From Candidatus Pelagibacter sp. (lineage in GTDB: Bacteria; Pseudomonadota; Alphaproteobacteria; Pelagibacterales; Pelagibacteraceae), in assembly GCA_028103285.1 (NCBI GenBank), contig JAOHNF010000005.1:1-45669 (forward strand): 45,669 nt of DNA, in the 5' to 3' direction. Shown here in pieces: positions 1 to 7,918 of the stretch; the first letter of the stretch is position 1; each line of letters starts with the position of its first letter. Made by a program: the position numbers and the translations under genes. The notes under the pieces are model-generated. The model did no database searches. It was not told the DNA's origin and worked only from the letters and a program-made list of their open reading frames with translations.

Positions 1-572
1 CTCAATTCTAAGTTCAGTAGTTTATTTTTATTAATATTTATATTTTCAATAACTTCAATATTTTCTAATGGAAGAATAAACTCTAACAAATCAGTATTAT
101 TAATCTTGTTCCATTCATCGTAAAAAAAATTTTGATTATAAATAAAAATTTTATTATTTCTCTTTAAAATTGGCAAAATAAATAATTCTTTATTTGTGAT
201 TTCTGAATAAGAAATATTTCTTTTGTAGAATAGGTTATGTATTTTATCTTTATCAAAAGATATATTATAACTTATTTTTTTTACACTATTCCTATCATCC
301 TTTTTATTGGAAACTTGATAATATGTAACTAATTGTTTAATTTCTGAAAATTTTAAATCTTGTAATTTTATTGTATCTTCTTTTAATAAAATTTTATCTT
401 TGAGCTCTTTAAACCCTTTTTTAATAGCTTGATTGGCCAAATCTTCGTTGGTACTTTTTACCTTTTTTTTAATCTCAATATTATTAACATCAAATATGTT
501 GGTATTTGATAAAACATTTCCAGTTTTCAAAAAAACAACTAAAATAATTAATATTAATTTGTAAAATTTCAT
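1..572 (-). CDS. DUF2066-like secreted protein, 3' end cut by window edge
   Basis: Reading the minus strand from an ATG at 572 gives an uninterrupted frame of about 190 codons to the window edge, so the C-terminus is missing. The N-terminus (MKFYKLILIILVVFLKTG) is a typical signal peptide or membrane anchor, followed by a lysine- and asparagine-rich soluble region with no enzymatic motif I recognise. A DUF2066 protein next to purM is a familiar arrangement in alphaproteobacteria, and the sequence character fits, so I name it by context plus weak similarity. Its start codon lies only 23 bases from the divergent purM start, so promoters of the two genes must overlap. Function is unknown; envelope location is likely. 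Confidence 0.6.
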   Translation of the reverse strand, partial: MKFYKLILIILVVFLKTGNVLSNTNIFDVNNIEIKKKVKSTNEDLANQAIKKGFKELKDKILLKEDTIKLQDLKFSEIKQLVTYYQVSNKKDDRNSVKKISYNISFDKDKIHNLFYKRNISYSEITNKELFILPILKRNNKIFIYNQNFFYDEWNKINNTDLLEFILPLENIEVIENININKNKLLNLEL

Positions 573-595
573 TAAGTGTTAAATATCATTTATAA

Positions 596-1624
596 ATGAA
601 AAAAATTAAAAATAGTTATAAAAAAAGTGGTGTAAATATTTCATTAGCGAATAAGTTAGTTAAACATATTTCTAATTTATCCAAAAAAGATGTCAAAAAA
701 AGGAAAAATTCTTTTGATAGTGAGAGAATTGGTGGTTTTGGATCTTTATTCGACATTAGTAAAATTAAAATTAAAGATCCAGTAATTGTTTCTTGCACAG
801 ATGGGGTTGGTACAAAAATTGACCTAGCTAACAAATTTAGCAAATTCGATACAATAGGAATTGATTTGGTAGCAATGTGTGTAAATGATTTAATTGTACA
901 AGGTGCTAAGCCATTATTTTTTTTAGATTATATTGCTGTGGGAAAGCTTAATTTAAAAAAAACAAAAGAAATCTTAAAAGGAATTTTTAAAGGCTGTAAA
1001 TTATCTCAATGTAAGCTGATTGGTGGCGAGACTGCTGAGATGCCCGGAATATACTCAAAGGATAAATTTGATCTAGCTGGATTTAGTGTAGGCATAGTAT
1101 CTAAAAAAAAAATTCTAAGTAAAAAAAATGTAAATAATGATGATGTCATTTTAGCTATTCCTTCAAGCGGAATACATTCCAATGGTTATTCTTTGGTAAG
1201 ATCAATTTTAAAAAATAATAGAATTCCAAATAATTTGCGAAAAGAAATATTAAAACCAACAAAAATTTACTCCAAAGAAATTATCCGGTTAATACAAAAA
1301 AATCTTATTAATGCGTCAGCGCATATAACTGGTGGTGGTTTAATTGAAAATTTATTAAGATCAGTACCAAATAATTTAACTCTAAATATAGATCTTTCTA
1401 AAATTAAAACAACAAAGATATTTAAATGGTTAAAAAGTAAAAATATTTCAGATCAAGAAATGATAAGAACATTTAATTGCGGAGTTGGATTCTGTCTTAT
1501 CGTGTCAAAAAAAAATATTAAAAAAATTAAAAAAGAATTTTCAAAACAATTTATGCCTTACGAAATAGGCTTCATCTCAAACACAAAAAAAAAATTAAAT
1601 TTATTTAAAACTTTAAAATGGTAA
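596..1624 (+). CDS. purM: Phosphoribosylformylglycinamidine cyclo-ligase (AIR synthetase)
   Basis: PurM converts FGAM to AIR with ATP in cytosolic de novo purine synthesis. The protein is 342 aa, the usual family length. Visible family motifs are GGFGSLF (46-52), the CTDGVGTKIDLA loop (67-78), GGETAEMPG (143-151), then SGIHSNGYSLV and HITGGGLIENLL further on, in the order expected for the PurM/SelD fold (N-terminal dimer and ATP region, C-terminal domain). The start is supported by alignment of SYKKSGVNI with the N-terminus of other PurM proteins. The last 7 bases overlap purN, so the two are translationally coupled. No Shine-Dalgarno sequence is evident and the 5' leader must be very short. 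Confidence 0.96.
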   Translation: MKKIKNSYKKSGVNISLANKLVKHISNLSKKDVKKRKNSFDSERIGGFGSLFDISKIKIKDPVIVSCTDGVGTKIDLANKFSKFDTIGIDLVAMCVNDLIVQGAKPLFFLDYIAVGKLNLKKTKEILKGIFKGCKLSQCKLIGGETAEMPGIYSKDKFDLAGFSVGIVSKKKILSKKNVNNDDVILAIPSSGIHSNGYSLVRSILKNNRIPNNLRKEILKPTKIYSKEIIRLIQKNLINASAHITGGGLIENLLRSVPNNLTLNIDLSKIKTTKIFKWLKSKNISDQEMIRTFNCGVGFCLIVSKKNIKKIKKEFSKQFMPYEIGFISNTKKKLNLFKTLKW

Positions 1625-2181
1625 AAATTAAAACTTGTGTTTTTATATCAGGTCAAGGATCAAATCTTAAAAATTTAATATTAAGATCGAGAGATAGTAA
1701 TTTTCCAATTAATATAAAATTAATAATTACTGATAATAAATATGCTCGTGGGATAATGTACGCAAAAAATAATTCAATTCCTTACGCAGTTATAAATACA
1801 AAATTAAAAAATTATGAAAATCAACTTATTCAAATCTTAAGAAACAATAAGATATCTTTAATATGTCTTGCCGGATATATGAAAATTATTTCAAAAAAGT
1901 TTATTAAACAATTTGGGAAAAATATTATTAATATTCATCCTTCTTTACTGCCAAAATTCAAAGGGCTGGATACATTTAAACAAGTGCTACAGAATAATGA
2001 AATAAAAACAGGATGTACTGTGCATTACGTGAATGAAAATTTGGATAGTGGGCAAATAATAACTCAAAGAAGTTTTTATATTAATTCAAATGATAGCGTA
2101 TTAACTCTTAAAAATAAAACCCAACAATTGGAATATTTAGCTTTTCCTGAGGCTATAATTAAAATATTTAGAAATAATTAA
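1618..2181 (+). CDS. purN: Phosphoribosylglycinamide formyltransferase (GAR transformylase)
   Basis: PurN transfers the formyl group from 10-formyl-THF to GAR, an earlier step of the same pathway as PurM. The 187 aa protein has the phosphate-binding SGQGSNL loop (11-17), the catalytic N105-I-H107-P-S-L-L-P segment and D143 in the LDSGQI motif. These match the N106, H108 and D144 triad of E. coli PurN, offset by one. The ATG overlaps the end of purM (ATGGTAA), a purM-purN operon seen in many proteobacteria. Its TAA shares the palindrome TTAA with the stop codon of the convergent ndk gene, leaving no room for a terminator. Confidence 0.95.
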   Translation: MVKIKTCVFISGQGSNLKNLILRSRDSNFPINIKLIITDNKYARGIMYAKNNSIPYAVINTKLKNYENQLIQILRNNKISLICLAGYMKIISKKFIKQFGKNIINIHPSLLPKFKGLDTFKQVLQNNEIKTGCTVHYVNENLDSGQIITQRSFYINSNDSVLTLKNKTQQLEYLAFPEAIIKIFRNN

Positions 2182-2585
2182 CTTTTAAAGAAAAATTCAA
2201 TCTCTTGTTTTGCATTCTCTATAGAGTCTGAGCCATGTACAGAGTTTTTATCAATTGAAATACCGTATAATTTTCTTATTGTGCTTTCCTCTGCATCTTT
2301 AGGGTTTGTTGCTCCCATCAGTTTCCTGTTACCTAATACTGCATTTTCACCTTCTAAGATCATCACAACTATTGGTCCTGATGATAAATATGCGCATAGA
2401 TCGTTATAAAATGGTTTTGATTGATGAACTTTATAAAACTCTGCAGCCTCATCTTTGGTTATGTGAATTTTTTTGCTCTCCTTAACATTTAAATTATTTT
2501 TTATAAAAATATTTTTTATATCTTCTACCAGGTTTCTTTCGACAGCATCTGGTTTAATTATTGAAAGTGTTTGCTCATTATTCAT
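2178..2585 (-). CDS. ndk: Nucleoside diphosphate kinase
   Basis: Ndk moves the gamma phosphate between NTPs and NDPs through a phosphohistidine and balances nucleotide pools. The 135 aa chain is standard length. It shows the N-terminal TLSIIKPDAV strand (6-15), the GATNPKDA loop (91-98), R104 and the active-site histidine H117 in NSVHGSDS. It lies directly downstream of pepA on the minus strand with an 8-base overlap, so it is probably translated from the pepA message. It converges on purN with a shared TTAA stop. Confidence 0.96.
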   Translation of the reverse strand: MNNEQTLSIIKPDAVERNLVEDIKNIFIKNNLNVKESKKIHITKDEAAEFYKVHQSKPFYNDLCAYLSSGPIVVMILEGENAVLGNRKLMGATNPKDAEESTIRKLYGISIDKNSVHGSDSIENAKQEIEFFFKS

Positions 2586-4035
2586 AGTTTTCCTCTATTA
2601 ATTTGTTTAATAATCTTACCCCAAAGCCAGTTGCTCCTCCTGAATTTAAGGCTCCACCATATTTTGAAAATGCCATACCAGCAATATCTAGGTGCGCCCA
2701 AGGAGTTTTATTTAAAATAAATCTTTGCAAAAATTGAGCCGCTGTTGTTGACCCTGCTCCACCAACATAATTTATGTTTTGCATATCAGCATTTTTAGAA
2801 TTCATAAGCTTATCATAATTTTTATGAAGAGGCATTCTCCATAATTTTTCTTCCACTTTTTCACCCGCATTCAAAATTTGTTTAGATAGTTGGTCATCAT
2901 TAGAAAAAAGACCCGCATATTCCGAACCTAGTGAAACTATGATGGCACCTGTTAAGGTTGCTAAATCAACTATAAATTTTGGCTTAAATTTTTTTTCAGT
3001 AAAAGTTAACGCATCAGCTAAAACTAAACGGCCTTCTGCATCTGTATTTAAAACTTCTATAGTTTTACCGCTATAAGATTTGACAATATCCCCAGGTCTT
3101 TGAGCTTCTCCACTTACCATATTTTCTACAAGCCCTACAACACCAACAGCATTAATTTTTGCTTTTCTTAATGCTAAGTTTTTCATTAAACCAACTACTG
3201 CAGCAGAGCCTGCCATATCGTAAGTCATGTCTTCCATAAATTTGGCTGGTTTTAGTGAATAACCACCTGTATCAAATGTAACTCCTTTCCCAACAAAAGC
3301 TAAAGGTTTAGAGTTATTTTTTACTCCATTCCATTCCATTGTTACAAGATAAGATCCTCTAATACTTCCCATCCCCACACCAAGTAAAGCGTTCATCCCT
3401 AATTTTTTTAATTTTTTTTCATCATAAATATTAACTTTTAAACCATCTTTTCTCAGTGAATTTAATCTTTTAGCATATTCATCTGGATGTAAAATATTAC
3501 CTGGCTCTGATACTAAATCTCTTGCATAAAAAGTTCCTTCTTCTAAAGCTTTAAATTTTAGTTGATTTTGAGCTGAAGGTTTATTTTTATTTCCCAACAC
3601 ATTTATTGAGATAAGCCTTTTTTCTTTTTTTGTTTTGTATTTGTTGAACTCATAAGATTTTAATTTTAGTCCATGAAGAAAATGACTTAAAAAATTTTCT
3701 TGTTTACCAATTATACTATCTGAATTTATATAGTACTCACTATTTTTTCCATAGTTTATGCGTCCGTAAAATTCAGAGCCTAAATTTTCTATATCAAAGC
3801 TTTTTAAGTCTTTTTTGATAGAAATCAAAACTATTTTTTTTTTTGAATTTACTTCAAAAACAAACATATTTTTTTTCAAATCACTAGTTTTCAACAAATC
3901 ATATATGTAAGAAAATTCAGTTTTGGTGATATATTTTTTAAAAGTACTATTATTAAATTTTTCGTCAGCAAATAAAACGAGATTTGATGAAAGTTTACTA
4001 GCTGTATTTTTTGTATAATTAATTTTAATAGACAT
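2578..4035 (-). CDS. pepA: Leucyl aminopeptidase (M17 family)
   Basis: Cytosolic two-metal (Zn/Mn) aminopeptidase that removes N-terminal residues, notably Leu, from peptides; some family members (E. coli PepA) also bind DNA. The 485 aa protein has a poorly conserved N-terminal domain (to about 165) and a catalytic M17 domain carrying VGKGVTFDTGGYSLKP and the signature NTDAEGRLVLADAL, which hold the metal ligands and catalytic Lys/Arg. It starts at an ATG preceded by a plausible promoter at 4072-4100. ndk follows with an 8-base overlap. It is divergent from lptF, the order pepA < > lptF-lptG being common in proteobacteria. Confidence 0.95.
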   Translation of the reverse strand: MSIKINYTKNTASKLSSNLVLFADEKFNNSTFKKYITKTEFSYIYDLLKTSDLKKNMFVFEVNSKKKIVLISIKKDLKSFDIENLGSEFYGRINYGKNSEYYINSDSIIGKQENFLSHFLHGLKLKSYEFNKYKTKKEKRLISINVLGNKNKPSAQNQLKFKALEEGTFYARDLVSEPGNILHPDEYAKRLNSLRKDGLKVNIYDEKKLKKLGMNALLGVGMGSIRGSYLVTMEWNGVKNNSKPLAFVGKGVTFDTGGYSLKPAKFMEDMTYDMAGSAAVVGLMKNLALRKAKINAVGVVGLVENMVSGEAQRPGDIVKSYSGKTIEVLNTDAEGRLVLADALTFTEKKFKPKFIVDLATLTGAIIVSLGSEYAGLFSNDDQLSKQILNAGEKVEEKLWRMPLHKNYDKLMNSKNADMQNINYVGGAGSTTAAQFLQRFILNKTPWAHLDIAGMAFSKYGGALNSGGATGFGVRLLNKLIEENYE

Positions 4036-4071
4036 AAATTTTAAATTTTTACTAAATGTAGAGTTGGAAGT

Positions 4072-4100
4072 TATATATGATCAAATATGCAAGATTTCAA
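4072..4100 (-). promoter_or_regulatory. Putative sigma-70 promoter for pepA-ndk
   Basis: On the minus strand TTGAAA (4095-4100) and TATATA (4072-4077) are separated by exactly 17 bases. Transcription would begin around 4065 and give a leader of about 30 bases before the pepA ATG. This is a pattern match in an AT-rich spacer, without experimental support. No equally good promoter was found for lptF in the same 141-base divergent gap, although TTGAGT at 4132 with a weak downstream AT-rich -10 is possible. Confidence 0.4.
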
Positions 4101-4176
4101 TGGAAAGTTTATCATAGTGTACTATCATAGGTTGAGTTTTAACTAAAGATGCATTATTGATGTATTTCAAATTATA

Positions 4177-5301
4177 ATGCTTCTAAACAAAATTTATCAA
4201 AACTTTTTTATCGAAATATTTAAGACTTTTTTGATAATAGTTCTTGGCTTATCTCTTATAGCTTTAACGGTCAGGGCTGTTAATTTTTTAGAGCTCATAG
4301 TAGAAAATGGGTATCCAGTTAGTATTTATTTTCAATATTCGTTTTTAAATTTATTTGGTATAGCTCCAAAATTTATTCCACTAGCTTATCTAGTGGCAAT
4401 ACTTGTATTTTTAATAAAGCATTTAAATGATAGTGAATTTTTAATTTTGTGGACAACAGGAGTTAAAAAAATAAAGATTATCAATTTATTTATGTATTCA
4501 TCTTTTGCTGTTATAATTTTTTATATAATATTTGCAGTATTTTTAACTCCATATGCTCTTAATAAATCAAGGCAGCTATTGAGCAACGATCAATTAAATT
4601 CCTTTTTACCCACTATAAGATCCCAGCAATTTACTGATACATTTAAGGGATTTACATTCATTGCTGAAAATAAAATAAATAAAGAAGTAAAGAATATTTT
4701 TTTGTATGACTCTGGTAATAATTTGGATAATTTATCACCTGACTCTTCAAATATTTCTAACACTACTATAATTGCAAAAAAAGGAATTATAGATAAAAGA
4801 AATTTATTTTTATTAAATGGACAAATTATTTCATCTAAAAATAATGGTGAAGAAACAGAGATTATAAAATTTGATCAACTTAAAGTGAATTTGAGTCAAC
4901 TTGTAACAACAACGATAAAAAAAACAAAAATTCAAGAGACCTCTACTACAAAACTTTTAAAATGTTTTTCGTCAAATTTTTTAAAATCTGAAGTTTGTAA
5001 AAAGGACGCAGGAAAAGAAATTATTCCTGTCTTAGTAAGACGTATGATTTTACCATTATACATTCCAGTTATAGCTTTAATTTGTTCATTTCTCTTAATC
5101 AAAGATAACAAAATATATTATAATAAAGTTTCTGTCTTCGTTTATAGTCTTGCTTTAATAATCTTTTCAGAATTAGTTTTACGCTATACAGGTATTAATT
5201 CTTTAATAAGAATTTTCTACAGTTTATTACCCTTTTTGCTGTTTGTAATATTTTATTGTTTTTTATTTTTTAAATTTTCAAAAGAGGTAAAATTTCAATG
5301 A
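4177..5301 (+). CDS. lptF: LPS export ABC transporter permease LptF
   Basis: LptF and LptG form the inner-membrane channel of the Lpt system that extracts lipopolysaccharide and pushes it to LptA and LptD, powered by LptB. The 374 aa protein has the YjgP/YjgQ family layout: an N-terminal membrane bundle (about residues 10-120), a periplasmic beta-rich middle part (about 130-285, containing TFKGFTFIAENKIN) and C-terminal membrane segments (about 290-370). It starts the lptF-lptG-lptD run and overlaps lptG by the classic ATGA. The F/G assignment rests on order and general similarity, since the two paralogues resemble each other. Confidence 0.9.
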   Translation: MLLNKIYQNFFIEIFKTFLIIVLGLSLIALTVRAVNFLELIVENGYPVSIYFQYSFLNLFGIAPKFIPLAYLVAILVFLIKHLNDSEFLILWTTGVKKIKIINLFMYSSFAVIIFYIIFAVFLTPYALNKSRQLLSNDQLNSFLPTIRSQQFTDTFKGFTFIAENKINKEVKNIFLYDSGNNLDNLSPDSSNISNTTIIAKKGIIDKRNLFLLNGQIISSKNNGEETEIIKFDQLKVNLSQLVTTTIKKTKIQETSTTKLLKCFSSNFLKSEVCKKDAGKEIIPVLVRRMILPLYIPVIALICSFLLIKDNKIYYNKVSVFVYSLALIIFSELVLRYTGINSLIRIFYSLLPFLLFVIFYCFLFFKFSKEVKFQ

Positions 5302-6386
5302 ATAATGTTATTTTAAATTATCTTTTAAAAAACTTTCTTAAAACCTTTTTAATGGTTGTTTTAATCATCTATAGTTTTGGTGTAATATTAAATTTATTTG
5401 AAGAAATAGAATTCTTTAAGTATAGTGATGTGAACATTATTACTCCATTAATTCTTACTGCAATTTTTGTTCCGAGCATAATTATAAAATTACTTCCATT
5501 TATAATTTTTTTATCAAGTATGCTATTTATGGTAAAAATCAGAAATAACAAAGATCTCTTAATTTTAAAAGTTTGCGGATATTCAAATATTAAAATTTTT
5601 TTTATTCTTGCCTCAACTTCCTTTTTACTTGGGTGGTTGATTTTATTTGCTATTAACCCCCTGACTTCTTCAATGGTAAAGTATTACGAAAAAACAAAAT
5701 CTCAATACGCTCGTAATATTGATCATTTAGTAACATTTAATAAAAATGGACTATGGATTAAAGAAAATATTAATAATAAAGAAAGAATAATAACAGCAAG
5801 AAAACCTGAAGGAAAATTTCTAATAGATGTAACAATCTTTCAATTTAATAAAAATTATGAATTAGAAACAAAAATAATGGCTAAAAAGGCCAATATAAGC
5901 TCTAATGAGTGGGAGTTAAAAGATGTATTTTTATTTGTAGAAGAAAATGGTGTTTTTATAAAAAAAATTAAAGATACATTCATGATAAATTCTAATTATA
6001 ATTATAACAAAATTATTAGTCTATTCAATAATTCTGACACTATGTCATTTGTTGAGCTTATAATTAATTTTGATGATTTAATAAATAATGGCTATAATTA
6101 TAATTTTTTAAAACAAAGCTTACACATGATGCTTGTAATGCCATTTTTTTTATTTTTAATGACTGCATTAGCTTCTATTCTCACAATGCATACACTTAAG
6201 AAATCTGATAATCTCAAGTTTATTATAATAGGTTTGCTTATTAGTGTTCTAATTTATTATTTTAAAGATTTATCAATAGCTTTAGGGCAAACAGACAGAA
6301 TACCGTTAATTTTGGGTATATGGTCTCCAATTTTAGCTTTAAGTTTTTTTACTTTGATTGGAGTAATTCAAATAAATGAAAAATAA
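5298..6386 (+). CDS. lptG: LPS export ABC transporter permease LptG
   Basis: Second permease of the LPS extraction transporter. The 362 aa chain repeats the LptF architecture: N-terminal membrane helices (about 12-120), a periplasmic domain (about 130-260) and three C-terminal helices (about 270-358). Translation is coupled to lptF by a 4-base ATGA overlap, and the gene overlaps the lptD fragment by 11 bases. Having both permeases adjacent to lptD is the usual alphaproteobacterial order. Confidence 0.9.
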   Translation: MNNVILNYLLKNFLKTFLMVVLIIYSFGVILNLFEEIEFFKYSDVNIITPLILTAIFVPSIIIKLLPFIIFLSSMLFMVKIRNNKDLLILKVCGYSNIKIFFILASTSFLLGWLILFAINPLTSSMVKYYEKTKSQYARNIDHLVTFNKNGLWIKENINNKERIITARKPEGKFLIDVTIFQFNKNYELETKIMAKKANISSNEWELKDVFLFVEENGVFIKKIKDTFMINSNYNYNKIISLFNNSDTMSFVELIINFDDLINNGYNYNFLKQSLHMMLVMPFFLFLMTALASILTMHTLKKSDNLKFIIIGLLISVLIYYFKDLSIALGQTDRIPLILGIWSPILALSFFTLIGVIQINEK

Positions 6387-7095
6387 AATTTTAATAATCC
6401 TATTTTGCTCCATTTTTCTTTTAACAAAAGTAAGTGCAGAAAATATATTAATTCAAGCAAAAAATATTTCTTTTGATAAAGATAAAGTTACTTCTGTTTT
6501 TGAAAATGATGTAGTGATAAAAAGTAAAGAAAAAACAATCAAGAGCGATTATGTAAAGTACAATAAAGAAACAGGATACTTGCTAATTAAAAACAACATA
6601 ACAGTTTATGATAATAATAATAATGTAATAAAAGCTGATTATGCAGAATATTTTGAGAAAGATAAAATTTTAAGAACTACAGGATTCACAACTGTTACAA
6701 CCTCTGAAAATTATTTTTTAGAAGGATCGGATATAACTGTTGATAGTAGTAAGAAAATTATTAATTCAAATACAAATTCAATTATAAAAGATCAAGATGG
6801 AAATAAAATTAGTTTAGAAAATTTTGAATATTTATCAGAAGAAAATATTTTTAAGTCAATTGGTTTAGTTAAAGTTGAAGACAAAATTAAAAATATTTAT
6901 GAATTTTCACAAGTTTATATTGATACCAAAAAAAAAGAGGTTTTGGGAACAGACATAAAATCTTACCTTAATAGTCAAAATTTTAAATCTAATACTAAAA
7001 ATAATCCAAGGATTTTTGCTAACAGTGTTAGTTTAAGTAAGGAAAAAAGCTCATTTAATAAAAGCGTTTTTACAATTTGCGAGTATAGAAAATGA
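6376..7095 (+). CDS. lptD: LPS-assembly protein LptD, N-terminal fragment only
   Basis: LptD is the outer-membrane beta-barrel that inserts LPS. A full protein in this lineage should be roughly 700 or more residues; here the frame stops after 239. What remains is a signal peptide (1-21, ending VSA), the periplasmic OstA/LptA-like beta-jellyroll domain (about 25-215) and the start of the barrel boundary motif SVFTICEYRK, where LptD proteins normally continue into a short Cys/Pro/Trp stretch and the barrel. The stop at 7093-7095 falls exactly where the frame meets release factor 2 sequence, and the expected following genes (surA, pdxA, ksgA) are absent. The protein as written could not function as LptD. 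It is either a real deletion or a chimeric assembly. Confidence 0.85.
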   Translation: MKNKILIILFCSIFLLTKVSAENILIQAKNISFDKDKVTSVFENDVVIKSKEKTIKSDYVKYNKETGYLLIKNNITVYDNNNNVIKADYAEYFEKDKILRTTGFTTVTTSENYFLEGSDITVDSSKKIINSNTNSIIKDQDGNKISLENFEYLSEENIFKSIGLVKVEDKIKNIYEFSQVYIDTKKKEVLGTDIKSYLNSQNFKSNTKNNPRIFANSVSLSKEKSSFNKSVFTICEYRK

Positions 7096-7162
7096 TGATG
7101 ATACTATTAATGATTGTAATTTAAAAGTTGAAGTAATTTTAAAAGACATAAAAAAAAATGAG

Positions 7163-7918
7163 GTGAATTGTTTTCTATCAGGAGAAAACGATGATTATAA
7201 TATATATCTTGAAATTCATGCAGGTGCTGGGGGTACAGAAAGCCAAGACTGGGCAGACATGCTTAGAAGAATGTATATGAAATGGTTTGACAAAAAAAAA
7301 TATAAATATGAAATAATAAATGAACATAAAGGGGAAGAAGCAGGTATAAAATCTTCCACTATTAAAGTTGATGGCAACTATCTATATGGCTTAATGAGAG
7401 CGGAGTCAGGAGTACATAGGCTTGTAAGAATATCTCCATTTGACAGTGGCGCAAGACGTCATACGAGTTTCGCTAGTGTTTGGGTTTATCCAGCAGTAGA
7501 AGAAGATATAAATGTAAAAATAGATGAAAAAGATTTAAGGATCGATACTTATAGGTCAAGTGGAGCAGGTGGCCAGCACGTTAATACGACTGATAGCGCT
7601 GTAAGAATAACGCATTTACCTAGCAAGATTGTAGTCCAATGTCAAAATGAGAGATCTCAGCATAAAAATAAAGAGACTTGTTATAAAATGTTAAAAGCAA
7701 GGTTATATGAGCATGAAATGCAAAAAAGAGAAGCAGAAAATCAAAAAAAATTAAGCAATAAAACAGATATAGGTTGGGGTCACCAAATAAGATCTTATGT
7801 TCTTCAACCCTATCAACTAGTCAAAGATTTAAGAAATAAAACTGAAAATACCAATCCTTCAAGTGTCTTAGATGGCAATATTGATCAGTTTATTGAAGAA
7901 GGTTTAAAAAGTAGATAA
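7163..7918 (+). CDS. prfB: Peptide chain release factor 2, 5'-truncated
   Basis: RF2 recognises UGA and UAA and triggers peptide release. The remaining 251 aa carry the stop-recognition SPF motif (91-93), which identifies RF2 rather than RF1, and the catalytic GGQ (136-138), ending with the normal LDGNIDQFIEEGLK C-terminus. Full RF2 is about 365 aa, so domain 1 is missing. The homologous frame extends upstream without an ATG, through IENDDDTINDCNLKVEV, to about 7082, where it meets lptD sequence. The first usable start is the GTG at 7163, which has no ribosome site. The programmed frameshift site found in many prfB genes would lie in the lost part. The stop overlaps the next gene as TAATG. 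Confidence 0.85.
   Translation: MNCFLSGENDDYNIYLEIHAGAGGTESQDWADMLRRMYMKWFDKKKYKYEIINEHKGEEAGIKSSTIKVDGNYLYGLMRAESGVHRLVRISPFDSGARRHTSFASVWVYPAVEEDINVKIDEKDLRIDTYRSSGAGGQHVNTTDSAVRITHLPSKIVVQCQNERSQHKNKETCYKMLKARLYEHEMQKREAENQKKLSNKTDIGWGHQIRSYVLQPYQLVKDLRNKTENTNPSSVLDGNIDQFIEEGLKSR

Noticed and set aside
4100..4140. Short inverted repeat ATAGT-GT-ACTAT between pepA and lptF
   Set aside because: Arms of 5 bases are expected by chance in AT-rich sequence, and no adjacent motif supports an operator.
7082..7200. Programmed +1 frameshift site of prfB as explanation for the split frame
   Set aside because: The RF2 frameshift lies near codon 26 at an in-frame UGA with a CUU slip and Shine-Dalgarno-like element; here the upstream frame is LptD sequence, not RF2 domain 1.
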